A DNA stretch of 64,000 nt from Streptomyces sp. ALI-76-A (GTDB lineage: Bacteria > Actinomycetota > Actinomycetes > Streptomycetales > Streptomycetaceae), in NCBI RefSeq assembly GCF_030287445.1, contig NZ_JASVWB010000002.1, positions 6,882,001 to 6,946,000 on the forward strand. Direction: 5' to 3'. Shown piece after piece: positions 1-8,240 of this stretch. The position numbers were made by a program, and so were the translations under genes. Each line of letters begins with the position of its first letter. Position 1 is the stretch's first letter. The notes below the pieces were generated by a model. That model was not told where the DNA came from, ran no database searches, and saw nothing but the letters and a program-made list of their open reading frames with translations.

Positions 1-1
1 C

Positions 2-997
2 AACACCACGCACGGCGAAGGCGTCGTCCGCGGGGTGGGCTACGCGGTCGGCATCAAGAACGTCGGCTTCTCCGAGGGCTTCGACGACTACTCGACCGCC
101 CGGGTGCGCATGGAGGTCGTCGGCGGGGAGCCGGTGGCGACCGTGCACACCGCGATGGCGGAGGTCGGGCAGGGCGGGGTCACCGTGCACGCGCAGATCG
201 CCCGCACCGAGCTGGGCGTCGCCCAGGTGACGATCCAGCCGGCCGACACCCAGGTCGGCAGCGCCGGTTCGACGTCCGCGTCACGGCAGACGTACGTCAC
301 CGGCGGCGCCGTCAAGAACTCCTGCGAACTGGTCCGGGAGAAGGTCCTGGAGATCGGGCGGCGCAAGTTCGGCTCCTACCACCCCGCCTGGGCGACCGCC
401 GAACTGGTGCTGGAGGGCGGCAAGGTCGTCACCGACGGCGGCGAGGTCCTCGCCGGCCTGGCCGACGTCCTGGAGGACGAGGCCGTCGAGGTGGAGGCGG
501 AGTGGCGGCACCGGCCGACCGAACCCTTCGACCTGCGCACCGGGCAGGGCAACGGCCATGTGCAGTACTCCTTCGCCGCGCACCGCGCCGTCGTCGAGGT
601 CGACACGGAACTCGGCCTGGTGAAGGTCATCGAGCTGGCCTGCGCCCAGGACGTCGGCAAGGCGCTCAACCCGCTGTCCGTCCTCGGGCAGATCCAGGGC
701 GGCACGACCCAGGGGCTGGGCATGGCCGTCATGGAGGAGATCGTCGTCGATCCGAGGACGGCGAAGGTCAAGAACCCCTCCTTCACGGACTACCTCATCC
801 CCACCATCCTCGACACGCCGACCATCCCGGTCGACATGCTCGAACTCGCCGACGACCACGCCCCGTACGGGCTGCGCGGCGTCGGTGAGGCCCCCACCCT
901 GTCGTCGACGCCGGCGGTCCTCGCGGCGATCCGCGCGGCGACCGGTCTGGAGCTGAACAGGACGCCGGTACGTCCCGAACACCTCACGGGAACCTGA
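2..997 (+). CDS. Xanthine dehydrogenase, molybdopterin-binding subunit (3' part)
   Basis: This is the C-terminal 331 codons of the large molybdenum-cofactor subunit of xanthine dehydrogenase, which oxidises hypoxanthine and xanthine to urate in the cytoplasm. The reading frame is open from the window edge, so the true start lies upstream. The segment has the family's late landmarks: a Gly-rich GQGGVTVHAQIA stretch, a GGTTQGLGMAVMEE stretch, and RGVGEAP near residue 295, which carries the catalytic Glu of the active site. It ends in the usual place, shortly after that Glu. A purine permease and xdhC follow on the same strand, which supports a purine catabolism operon. Identification to family is secure. 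Assignment to xanthine rather than another substrate of the same family rests on the neighbours. Confidence 0.93.
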   Translation, partial: NTTHGEGVVRGVGYAVGIKNVGFSEGFDDYSTARVRMEVVGGEPVATVHTAMAEVGQGGVTVHAQIARTELGVAQVTIQPADTQVGSAGSTSASRQTYVTGGAVKNSCELVREKVLEIGRRKFGSYHPAWATAELVLEGGKVVTDGGEVLAGLADVLEDEAVEVEAEWRHRPTEPFDLRTGQGNGHVQYSFAAHRAVVEVDTELGLVKVIELACAQDVGKALNPLSVLGQIQGGTTQGLGMAVMEEIVVDPRTAKVKNPSFTDYLIPTILDTPTIPVDMLELADDHAPYGLRGVGEAPTLSSTPAVLAAIRAATGLELNRTPVRPEHLTGT

Positions 998-1074
998 GTC
1001 CCGCGGGGGACCGGGTCCCCCGCCTTCCCGTTGTCCGTCTCGGGCCGTCCCCCGGGTCGTGCACCTCCCCACAT

Positions 1075-1100
1075 CCCGTACGCCGTCGGCGGCGTACGGG
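1075..1100. terminator. Intercistronic stem-loop between xdh and the purine permease
   Basis: A perfect 11-bp inverted repeat (1075-1085 and 1090-1100) with a TCGG tetraloop sits in the 132-bp gap before the permease, about 30 bp ahead of its start. No T-run follows. It may partly terminate, stabilise or separate expression within the operon. Confidence 0.6.
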
Positions 1101-1129
1101 TGCCCCTGTGAACCTTGGGAGCAGGCCAC

Positions 1130-2587
1130 ATGACCCAGCAGTCACTGGAATCCGGGACCACGGCCGACGACGCGGGCGAAGGAACCCGCGTCCCGGCCGG
1201 CAGGTCCTGGCTCGACCGGTACTTCCACATATCCCGGCGGAACTCGACGGTCGCGCGCGAAGTGCGCGGCGGCGTCACCACCTTCATGGCGATGGCGTAC
1301 ATCCTCCTGCTCAACCCCCTGATCCTGTCCGGCGAGGACGTGGCGGGAGACACCCTCGGCCGGCCGGCACTGATCACCGCGACCGCGTTCGCCGCCGCCC
1401 TCAGCACGCTCCTGATGGGGTTCCTCGGCAAGGTGCCGCTGGCCCTGGCCGCCGGCCTGTCCGTCTCCGGAGTGCTTGCCTCGCAGGTCGCGCCCCACAT
1501 GACCTGGCCGCAGGCGATGGGCATGTGCGTGCTGTACGGCGTCGTCATCATGCTGCTGGTCGTCACCGGCCTGCGTGAGATGATCATGAACGCGATCCCG
1601 CTCGCGCTCAAGCACGCGATCACCATGGGCATCGGCCTGTTCGTCGCCCTCATCGGCTTCTACAAGGCCGGCTTCGTCCACCGGGGCGAGGCGACCCCCG
1701 TCTCCCTCGGACCCGCGGGCGAACTGGCCGGCTGGCCGGTGCTGTTCTTCGCCGTAACCCTCCTCGCGATCTTCATGCTCCAGGCCCGCGGGGTCCCCGG
1801 CGCGATCCTGCTCGGCATCGTCGGCGGCACCGTACTCGCCGTGCTCCTCAACGCGCTGGACGTCATCGACCCGAAGCAGTGGGCGAGCGGCGCCCCCGAA
1901 CTGCACGGCGGCGCGGTCTCCCTGCCCGACTTCTCGGTCTTCGGCGACGTCGAGTTCGGCGGCTGGGGCGAGGCCGGCGCGATGACCGTCGGCATGATCG
2001 TGTTCACCCTCGTGCTGGCCGGGTTCTTCGACGCCATGGCCACCATCATCGGCGTCGGCACGGAAGCGGAACTGGCCGACGCGCAGGGCCGGATGCCGGG
2101 CCTGTCCCGGGCGCTGTTCATCGACGGCGCGGGCGGTGCGATCGGCGGCGTGGCGGGCGCCTCGGGCCAGACGGTGTTCGTCGAGTCGGCGACCGGCGTC
2201 GGCGAGGGCGCCCGCACGGGCCTGTCCTCCGTCGTCACCGGGCTGTTCTTCGCGGCCTGTCTGTTCTTCACGCCGCTCACGGCGATCGTGCCGGGCGAGG
2301 TCGCCGCCGCCGCCCTGGTCGTCATCGGCGCGATGATGATGACGAACGCCCGCCATGTGGACTGGGCCGACCGCGCCACCGCGATCCCCGTCTTCCTGAC
2401 CGTCGTGATCATGCCGTTCACGTACTCCATCACCGCCGGCGTCGCGGCCGGAGTGATCTCGTACACCGCCATCAGGACCGCCCAGGGCAAGGCACGGGAG
2501 ATGGGCGCCTTCATGTGGGGGCTGACCGCGATCTTCCTGGTCTACTTCGCCCTCGCCCCGATCGAGAGCTGGCTGGGCGTGCACTAG
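1130..2587 (+). CDS. NCS2 family purine permease (AzgA-like, hypoxanthine/guanine/xanthine)
   Basis: This 485-residue polytopic membrane protein imports purine bases with protons. The start is the ATG at 1130, with GGGAG about 10 bases upstream. A TTG at 1115 would overlap that ribosome binding site. The sequence has the short soluble N-terminus ending in a REVRGGVTTFMAMAYIL block, typical of the AzgA branch of NCS2. About a dozen hydrophobic segments follow, with a conserved VESATGVGEGARTGL motif in the middle and TNARHVDWAD near the C-terminus. It lies between xanthine dehydrogenase and XdhC, so purine uptake for catabolism is the natural role. The exact base specificity cannot be read from sequence. 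The stop codon lies inside a long perfect inverted repeat. Confidence 0.9.
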   Translation: MTQQSLESGTTADDAGEGTRVPAGRSWLDRYFHISRRNSTVAREVRGGVTTFMAMAYILLLNPLILSGEDVAGDTLGRPALITATAFAAALSTLLMGFLGKVPLALAAGLSVSGVLASQVAPHMTWPQAMGMCVLYGVVIMLLVVTGLREMIMNAIPLALKHAITMGIGLFVALIGFYKAGFVHRGEATPVSLGPAGELAGWPVLFFAVTLLAIFMLQARGVPGAILLGIVGGTVLAVLLNALDVIDPKQWASGAPELHGGAVSLPDFSVFGDVEFGGWGEAGAMTVGMIVFTLVLAGFFDAMATIIGVGTEAELADAQGRMPGLSRALFIDGAGGAIGGVAGASGQTVFVESATGVGEGARTGLSSVVTGLFFAACLFFTPLTAIVPGEVAAAALVVIGAMMMTNARHVDWADRATAIPVFLTVVIMPFTYSITAGVAAGVISYTAIRTAQGKAREMGAFMWGLTAIFLVYFALAPIESWLGVH

Positions 2588-2635
2588 GGGGTGTTTTGAA
2601 AAGTCCTGTGCGGGACTTTTCAAAACACCCCCTAG
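2584..2635. terminator. Perfect 23-bp inverted repeat overlapping the permease stop codon
   Basis: Arms 2584-2606 and 2613-2635 are perfectly complementary over 23 bp with a 6-base loop (TGTGCG). The left arm contains the TAG stop of the permease (2585-2587). The arms contain A/T runs (TTTTGAAAA) that are unusual in this genome. It is probably a strong terminator, but the length, perfection and composition also fit the end of a small mobile element. Confidence 0.7.
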
Positions 2636-2686
2636 GCGTCCTGGCCGCGAAGCCCTCCACCCTCACCGCCAAGGAGACCGAGACAC

Positions 2687-3847
2687 ATGCTGGACATCGC
2701 CGAAGAGCTCCACCGGTGGGTCGGGCAGGGACGCGACTTCGCCGTGGCCACCGTGGTGGCCGTCGGTGGCAGCGCGCCCCGCCGGCCCGGCGCCGCCCTC
2801 GCGGTGGACGCCGACGGCACGGCGATCGGCTCGGTCTCCGGCGGCTGTGTGGAGGGCGCGGTCTACGAACTGTGCCGACAGGCGCTCACGGACGGCGAGT
2901 CCGTCCTGGAACGCTTCGGCTACAGCGACGACGACGCCTTCGCCGTCGGCCTGACCTGCGGCGGCGTCATCGACATCCTCGTCACACCGGTCCGGGCGGG
3001 CGACCGGGTCCGCCCGGTGGTCGCGGCGGCACTCGACGCCGCCGCGCACGGCCGGCCGGCGGCCGCGGCCCGGATCGTGTCCGGTCCCGCCGACCTCGTG
3101 GGCCGCGCGATGCTGATCCACCCGGACGGCACGTACGAGGGCGGCTTCGGCGCCCACCCCGAACTGGACCGCACGGTCGCCGCGGAGGCCGGCGCCTTCC
3201 TGGACGCGGGCCGCACCGGCACCCTGGAGATCGGCGAACAGGGCGCGCGCTGCGGCTCCCCGCTCACGGTGCTCGTCGAGTCCTCGGTGCCGCCGCCCCG
3301 GATGATCGTCTTCGGCGCGATCGACTTCGCGTCGGCGCTGGTGCGCGTCGGCAAGTTCCTGGGCCACCATGTGACGGTGTGCGACGCGCGCCCGGTGTTC
3401 GCCACCCGGGCCCGCTTCCCGGAGGCCGACGAGATCGTCGTCGAGTGGCCGCACCGGTATCTGGAACGCACGGAGGTCGACGCCCGCACGGTCCTGTGCG
3501 TCCTGACCCACGACGCCAAGTTCGACGTTCCCCTGCTGAAGCTCGCCCTGCGGCTCCCGGTGGCGTACGTCGGCGCGATGGGCTCCCGCCGCACCCACCT
3601 GGACCGCGCCGCCCGCCTGCGCGAAGTCGGCGTGCGCGAGAGTGAGTTGACGCGGTTGCGGTCCCCGATCGGCCTCGACCTGGGCGCCCGCACGCCGGAG
3701 GAGACGGCCCTGTCGATCGCCGCCGAGATCGTCGCCGCCCGGCGGGGCGGCAGCGGGGTCCCGCTGACCGGGGCGCACACACCGATCCACCACGACGTCG
3801 CACAGCGGTCGGCGGAGCGGACGGGACGGATCGGATCGGTGGCCTGA
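2687..3847 (+). CDS. xdhC: XdhC/CoxI family molybdenum cofactor insertion protein
   Basis: This 386-residue cytoplasmic protein belongs to the XdhC/CoxI family. Members bind molybdenum cofactor, protect it during sulfuration, and deliver it to xanthine dehydrogenase without being part of the final enzyme. The N-terminal part holds VATVVAVGGSAPRRPGA and SGGCVEGAVYE, and a TCGG motif follows near residue 90. The C-terminal part is a Rossmann-like domain with VFGAIDFASALVRVG and a late YVGAMGSRRTH block, both characteristic of the family. The start ATG has AAGGAG ten bases upstream. It is the last gene of the purine block and converges on the next gene with only 53 bp between them. Confidence 0.93.
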   Translation: MLDIAEELHRWVGQGRDFAVATVVAVGGSAPRRPGAALAVDADGTAIGSVSGGCVEGAVYELCRQALTDGESVLERFGYSDDDAFAVGLTCGGVIDILVTPVRAGDRVRPVVAAALDAAAHGRPAAAARIVSGPADLVGRAMLIHPDGTYEGGFGAHPELDRTVAAEAGAFLDAGRTGTLEIGEQGARCGSPLTVLVESSVPPPRMIVFGAIDFASALVRVGKFLGHHVTVCDARPVFATRARFPEADEIVVEWPHRYLERTEVDARTVLCVLTHDAKFDVPLLKLALRLPVAYVGAMGSRRTHLDRAARLREVGVRESELTRLRSPIGLDLGARTPEETALSIAAEIVAARRGGSGVPLTGAHTPIHHDVAQRSAERTGRIGSVA

Positions 3848-3900
3848 ACCGGCCGGCGAGCGGCCCTCCGGACCGCGCTGCCATCAGCTTCCGTCCGCCG

Positions 3901-4341
3901 TCAGGGGTGCCTGAGCAACTGGTTGACGGTCCGGCCGAAGACCGACCGCGCGGCCGCCCCCAGCAGGGGGTCGAAGAGCGAGGGCAGCAGGCGTACCCGG
4001 AGTTCCTCCCGCCAGACCACCCGCGCCCGTCCCCCGGGCCCCGGCCGCACCTCGATCTCGGCCCACCCCCTGACCACCCGGCCCCGCTTCTCCAGCCGGA
4101 CGAAGCCCGGTTCGTCCTCCGTCGGCGGGCGCCACACCGTGACCTCCATCCGGTCGTCGAAGGAGAGCGGACCGGCCCCCGTGCGGGCCACGAAGACCGT
4201 GCCCGCGTCCGTCGGCGGAGGCGTGATCACGACGACGCTGGTCAGGGGGACCGTCGCGGCGTGGCGGGGCCACTCCGTGAGGCGGCGCCAGGCTTCGTCG
4301 GGGGAGAGCGGGGCCGTGCGTTCGAGCTGGAAGGTGACCAC
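3901..4341 (-). CDS. SRPBCC family protein (START-like fold)
   Basis: A 146-residue protein of the SRPBCC (Bet v 1/START-like) superfamily of hydrophobic-ligand-binding folds. The N-terminus, FQLERTAPLSPDEAWRRLTE, is the typical opening strand and helix. An RMEVTVW strand and a long C-terminal helix (FDPLLGAAARSVFGRTVNQL) follow. Streptomyces genomes carry many such stand-alone copies, and most have no known ligand. The start is a GTG with no clear ribosome binding site. It is transcribed toward xdhC and away from the HAD gene. No specific function can be assigned. Confidence 0.85.
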   Translation of the reverse strand: MVTFQLERTAPLSPDEAWRRLTEWPRHAATVPLTSVVVITPPPTDAGTVFVARTGAGPLSFDDRMEVTVWRPPTEDEPGFVRLEKRGRVVRGWAEIEVRPGPGGRARVVWREELRVRLLPSLFDPLLGAAARSVFGRTVNQLLRHP

Positions 4342-4550
4342 AGGACGATCGTAGGGAGTCTGAGCTGCTCAGCGGGATATTCGTATACGGCTCACACTCC
4401 TGGCCCAGCGGGTCATGGGCGAGGAGGCGTGTCCGGGGCGCACGGTGCCCTGATCCCGCTCGCCGGCCGGCCGGGGCATGAGCGGCCGGCGGGAGGTTAC
4501 CCGGGGGGACGCGGGAGAACACGAGTGAACGCGAGCGAGGAGGCGGGGCC

Positions 4551-5141
4551 GTGAGCCATGTGAAGGCCGTGCTGTTCGAACGGGACGGCGTCCTCGTCGA
4601 GGACGTCCCGGACAACGCCGACCCCGGCCGGATTCGCCCGGTCGCCGGCGCCCGGGAGGCGGTCGGGCTGCTGCGGCTGCACGGGATCAGCACCGGGGTG
4701 CTCACCGACCAGCCCGCCGTGGCGCGTGGGCTGCTGAGCGACGCCGACGTGCGGCGCGTCGACCGGCACGTCGACGACCTCCTCGGCCCGTTCGACGTGT
4801 GGGGCGTGTGCCCGCACGGCCCGGACGACGGCTGCCGTTGCCGCGCACCCGAACCGGGGCTGATCCTGTGGGCGGCCGGACGGGTGTGCACGGCCCCGGC
4901 GGACTGCGTCGTGGTCGGCGACCTCGGCGCGCACGTCGAGGCCGCACGCCGGGCGGGCGGCCACGGCATCCTCGTCCCGTCCGACCGGACCCCGCAGCGG
5001 GAGGCGACGCGCGCGGACCATGTGGCGCCCGATGTCCTGACCGCCGTCCGCGCACTGCTGACCGGACCGCCGCGGGGGCGGGTCCTCGTCGACGAACGGC
5101 CCATCGAGGCCGCCTACGACACCGGGGAGGGGCCGGGGTGA
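4551..5141 (+). CDS. HAD family protein, GmhB/HisB-phosphatase-like, with altered nucleophile
   Basis: A 196-residue haloacid dehalogenase superfamily protein. It resembles D-glycero-D-manno-heptose-1,7-bisphosphate phosphatase (GmhB) and related histidinol-phosphate phosphatases. The zinc-loop pattern CPHG-x5-CRCRAPEPG (residues about 87-101) matches that subgroup, and VVVGDLGAHVEAARRAG is HAD motif IV. Motif I normally reads DxDGT. Here it is FERDGVLVED, with Glu at the nucleophile position, so classical phospho-aspartyl catalysis is doubtful. The GTG start follows a GAGGAGG ribosome binding site. The last dozen codons and stop lie inside a tandemly duplicated 37-bp stretch. It could be an impaired enzyme or a repurposed binding protein. 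Confidence 0.85.
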   Translation: MSHVKAVLFERDGVLVEDVPDNADPGRIRPVAGAREAVGLLRLHGISTGVLTDQPAVARGLLSDADVRRVDRHVDDLLGPFDVWGVCPHGPDDGCRCRAPEPGLILWAAGRVCTAPADCVVVGDLGAHVEAARRAGGHGILVPSDRTPQREATRADHVAPDVLTAVRALLTGPPRGRVLVDERPIEAAYDTGEGPG

Positions 5142-5188
5142 GGGCCCCTCCTACGACACCGGGGGAGGGGCCGGGTTGAGGGCCCCTC
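5114..5188. repeat. Tandem duplication of the HAD gene's 3' end
   Basis: Units 5114-5150 (37 bp) and 5151-5188 (38 bp) are near-identical, differing by one extra G and one G-to-T change. Unit 1 contains the last codons and TGA of the HAD gene. Each unit carries its own GC-rich hairpin. Confidence 0.85.
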
Positions 5189-5191
5189 CCC
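5162..5191. terminator. Bidirectional terminator between HAD gene and GH43
   Basis: A perfect 11-bp stem (5162-5172 with 5181-5191) and an 8-base loop lie ten bases past the end of the convergent GH43 gene and 20 bases past the HAD stop. It is the second of two similar hairpins formed by the duplicated unit. Confidence 0.7.
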
Positions 5192-5200
5192 GGACGCCGG

Positions 5201-6652
5201 TCACTGGCCGTAGAACGTGGCGTCCGCCCGGTCCGTGGCCGTGCTCACCGGCTGCGTGTACAGCAGGTAGGTGTAGTGGCGCAGGTACCGGCCGGCGGAG
5301 GCGTACGACTCGTAGGAGACGCCCGCCGAGTCCGCGAGGCCCGCGCGCCGGTGGAAGGTGGCGTCGGAGGCGAACCGGGCCGTGCCGTCGTTCTTCTCCA
5401 GCCGGACCTCGAAGCTCGCGTTGCTCCGCAGGTAGTAGCCGGGGAAGTTGGCCGACTCCAGCGACACGGTGCCGCTGCCGGCCAGGCCGGCGACGGTCCG
5501 GAACTGGGAGTCCGCGAGCGGGCTGACATTGGCGTCGACGCGGGCGCGGTAGTCGTAGTGGCGGACGAAACGGTCCGGGAAGTTGTACGACGACAGGCGC
5601 TGCGGGGTGACCCCGTCGGCCACCGGGATGCCGAAGTCGGGGGTGCCGTCGGCCTTCCAGTAGAGCTTCTGCACGCGGGTGCGGCGGTTGGGGTCGTTCA
5701 GCGGATCACCGGTGATGTCCTTGTAGTCGCGGTCGTGGTAGACGAGGATGTCGGACTTGCCGTCCTCGGAGACGGTGAAGGAGTTGTGGCCCGGACCGTA
5801 CTGGCCGGTGGCCGCGTTGCTGGTGAAGACCGGGGTCGGACTCTTGGTCCAGGACGCCGGGTTGAGCAGGTCAGCGCTCGCGGAGGCGGACAGCAGGCCG
5901 AGGCAGTAGTTGCTGTCGGTGGCGCTCGCCGAGTACGACATGAACACCTTGCCGCCGCGCTGGATCACCGCCGGGCCCTCGTTGACCTTGTAACCGACCG
6001 TCTCCCAGGCGTAGGTGGGGCGGGTCAGCCGGACCGGGGTGCCGGTGATGGCCCAGGGGCTGGACATCCTGGCGAGGTAGACGTCGGTGTTGTTGTCGAC
6101 CGACGGGTCGCGCTGGGCCCAGGACAGATAGCGCACGCCGTTCACCACGAAGGTCGTCGCGTCCAGGGAGAAGCTCTCCCACTGGGTTTTGATCTGGCCC
6201 TTCTCCGCCCAGGTGGCGGTCAGCGGGTTGGCGCCGGTGCCCTCCAAGACGTACATCCGGATCGCCCAGATGTCGTTGGTGGCGCCGGCCGCGAAGTACA
6301 CGTACCACTTGCCGTCGATGAAGTGGATCTCCGGCGCCCAGATGTGCGCGCCCATCACACCGCTGGCGTGCTTGGTCCAGATCGTCGTCTCCGCGGCGGT
6401 CTTCAGGCCCTGGATGGTGGTCGCCCGGCGCAGCACGATGCGGTCGTACGCGGGGACGGTCGCGGTGAAGTAGTAGTAGCCGTCCGTGTGTTTGAAGATG
6501 TGCGGGTCGGCCCGCTGTTCCGCGATCGGGTTGGTGTAGCTGACGGCGGGGGAGTCCGGCACGGCGGCCTGGGCGGTGGGGCCCGGGCCGACCAGACAGG
6601 CCGCGAGGGCGACCAGCCCGGCCAGGAGCAGGCGTACGGCGTTGCGTCTCAA
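5201..6652 (-). CDS. Secreted GH43 exo-alpha-1,5-L-arabinofuranosidase with CBM42
   Basis: A secreted arabinan-degrading enzyme of 483 residues. The N-terminus is a signal peptide (RRNAVRLLLAGLVALAACL, then AQA). The GH43 five-bladed propeller begins at SYTNPIAEQRADPHIF, whose Asp in ADPH is the expected general base. The typical GAHIWAPEIHFIDGKWY strand follows, and NEGPAV supplies the expected general acid Glu. The C-terminal 140 residues form an AbfB/CBM42 arabinose-binding module with repeated NFPxxYLR-type and ATFHRR elements. This order matches the characterised Streptomyces avermitilis exo-arabinofuranosidase Araf43A. The chosen start is TTG at 6652, six bases after GGAGAG. A longer frame reaches 6748 but overlaps the upstream gene. 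It sits 41 bp behind a second GH43 gene, probably in one transcript. Confidence 0.9.
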   Translation of the reverse strand: MRRNAVRLLLAGLVALAACLVGPGPTAQAAVPDSPAVSYTNPIAEQRADPHIFKHTDGYYYFTATVPAYDRIVLRRATTIQGLKTAAETTIWTKHASGVMGAHIWAPEIHFIDGKWYVYFAAGATNDIWAIRMYVLEGTGANPLTATWAEKGQIKTQWESFSLDATTFVVNGVRYLSWAQRDPSVDNNTDVYLARMSSPWAITGTPVRLTRPTYAWETVGYKVNEGPAVIQRGGKVFMSYSASATDSNYCLGLLSASASADLLNPASWTKSPTPVFTSNAATGQYGPGHNSFTVSEDGKSDILVYHDRDYKDITGDPLNDPNRRTRVQKLYWKADGTPDFGIPVADGVTPQRLSSYNFPDRFVRHYDYRARVDANVSPLADSQFRTVAGLAGSGTVSLESANFPGYYLRSNASFEVRLEKNDGTARFASDATFHRRAGLADSAGVSYESYASAGRYLRHYTYLLYTQPVSTATDRADATFYGQ

Positions 6653-6693
6653 GAGGTCTCTCCAGATCACGAGGTGCGGGGCGGGAAGAGAGG

Positions 6694-8202
6694 TCAGGTC
6701 GTGGGGACGAGGCGCCACTGCTGGCAGTTGTTGTTCAGCCAGGTCCACAGCCGTACGTCGGTCCCGTTCGTGGTACCGCAGTTGGCGACGTCGGCGACCT
6801 TGCCGCTGTTCTCGTTCACGATCCGGACGTAGTCACCGGTGGCCGTGTGGACGAGGCGGAACTTCTGGCAGTTGTTGTTCAGCCAGGACCACTGCTTGAT
6901 GTCCGTGCCGTCGGCCGTCGCGCAGCCCGTGGTGTCCGCGACCTTGCCGGTGGCGACGTTGACCAGCCGGCTCGTGTCGTTGCCGAGGTCCTCGACGCGC
7001 CACTTCTGGTTGGCGCCGCCGGTGCAGGTCCACTGGAAGATGTTCGTGCCGTCCGCGGTGTTGCCGCCCTCGACGTCCAGGCACTTGCCGCTGTTGCGGT
7101 TCACCAGGGTGTACGCGGTCGGGGTCGCCGCGGTCTCGCCCGCGGGGCCGGGCAGGGTCGTGCCGAGCGCGACCGGGGTGCCGAAGTTCGGTGTGCCGTC
7201 CGCGTTCCAGGTGAACTTCTGCGCCCGCGTGGTACGGCCGTTGCCGCAGCCGCCGTTCGCGGTGTCGTTGGCGTGGTAGACGATCCAGTTCTCGGTGCCG
7301 TCCGGCGAGCTGAAGAAGCCGTTGTGGCCGGGACCGTAGACGCTCGCCGCGTCATTGCGCTGGAAGACCGGCGTGGACTTCTTCGTCCAGGAGGTGGGGT
7401 TCAGCGGGTCGGTGCCGGTCAGTTCCAGCTGCCCCAGCTTGTAGTCCGCGGTCTGGCAGTGGCTGGCGGAGAAGGTGAGGAAGGTGCGGCCGTCGTGGTA
7501 GAGCGGCTCAGGCCCCTCGTTGACCGCGCCGCCCGAGGTCTCCCAGCTCGCGGTGGGGCTGGAGATGATGGTGAAGGTGCTGCTGGCCAGCGTGTACGGG
7601 TTGCTCATCGGCGCGATGACCAGGCTCTGCCTGCTGCCGTTGATGAAGCCGCTGCCGATCATGTACAGGCTGTTGTTCGCCTTCAGGACGGTGGCGTCGA
7701 TGAGCCAGCCGCCGGGGGCGAGATTGGAGCCGCTGAGCTGGTTCTTGTAGGTGTACGGGCCCATCGGGTCGGTGCCCGCGCTCTCCAGGACATGGGTGCG
7801 CTGGGAGTCGCAGCAGGCGACGCCGCTCTGTCCGGCGGAGTAGTACAGGTACCAGCGGCCGTCGAGGAAGTGGATCTCGGGCGCCCAGATGTTGGTGTTG
7901 CGGGTGGCGGTGGTGTCGCTGAAGACCTGGACGCTGGCGGCGGTGGAGAGGCCGGCCAAGGTCGGCGACTTCCGCATGGTCAGCACGCCGGTGAAGGACG
8001 TGGTGACCAGGTAGTAGTTGCCGTTGTAGTACTCGAGCCAGGGGTCGGCGCCCTTCTGCGACTTGATCGGGTTGGTGTACGGGCGGCCCTCGGCGGCGGT
8101 GGCCGGGGTCGTCGCCGACACCATGGCGACCAGGACGGCCAGCACGCACAGGATCAGGGATCTGTGGCGTCTGGCGGGGGGCTGCTCTGACGACGTCGGC
8201 AT
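6694..8202 (-). CDS. Secreted GH43 glycosidase with C-terminal ricin-type CBM13
   Basis: A secreted GH43 enzyme of 502 residues, probably an alpha-L-arabinofuranosidase or an enzyme acting on arabinoxylan. A twin-Arg-free signal peptide (RRHRSLILCVLAVLVAMV, cleaved near TAA) leads into RPYTNPIKSQKGADPW, where ADP carries the general base. Later come IWAPEIHFLDGRWYLYYS and GAVNEGPEPL, the expected acid Glu. The last 130 residues are a three-fold ricin B-like lectin domain with QWTC, QWSWLNNNCQKF and LWTWLNNNCQQW repeats, which bind xylan or galactosides in other enzymes. The start ATG at 8202 follows a GGGATGG sequence. It is the first gene of a two-gene operon with the CBM42 enzyme. Confidence 0.9.
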   Translation of the reverse strand: MPTSSEQPPARRHRSLILCVLAVLVAMVSATTPATAAEGRPYTNPIKSQKGADPWLEYYNGNYYLVTTSFTGVLTMRKSPTLAGLSTAASVQVFSDTTATRNTNIWAPEIHFLDGRWYLYYSAGQSGVACCDSQRTHVLESAGTDPMGPYTYKNQLSGSNLAPGGWLIDATVLKANNSLYMIGSGFINGSRQSLVIAPMSNPYTLASSTFTIISSPTASWETSGGAVNEGPEPLYHDGRTFLTFSASHCQTADYKLGQLELTGTDPLNPTSWTKKSTPVFQRNDAASVYGPGHNGFFSSPDGTENWIVYHANDTANGGCGNGRTTRAQKFTWNADGTPNFGTPVALGTTLPGPAGETAATPTAYTLVNRNSGKCLDVEGGNTADGTNIFQWTCTGGANQKWRVEDLGNDTSRLVNVATGKVADTTGCATADGTDIKQWSWLNNNCQKFRLVHTATGDYVRIVNENSGKVADVANCGTTNGTDVRLWTWLNNNCQQWRLVPTT

Positions 8203-8227
8203 GCTGGACCATCCCTGTCCGTGATTT

Positions 8228-8240
8228 CGAACGTGGTTCG
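8228..8240. promoter_or_regulatory. Possible operator upstream of the GH43 pair
   Basis: CGAAC-GTG-GTTCG is a perfect 5-bp-arm inverted repeat 26 bp upstream of the GH43 start. This is a typical place for a sugar-responsive repressor site. No regulator gene is adjacent, so the assignment is tentative. Confidence 0.3.

Noticed and set aside
6653..6748. Longer N-terminus for the first GH43 enzyme
   Set aside because: It overlaps the upstream gene's stop and places the signal peptide 32 residues inside. TTG 6652 has a spaced GGAGAG.
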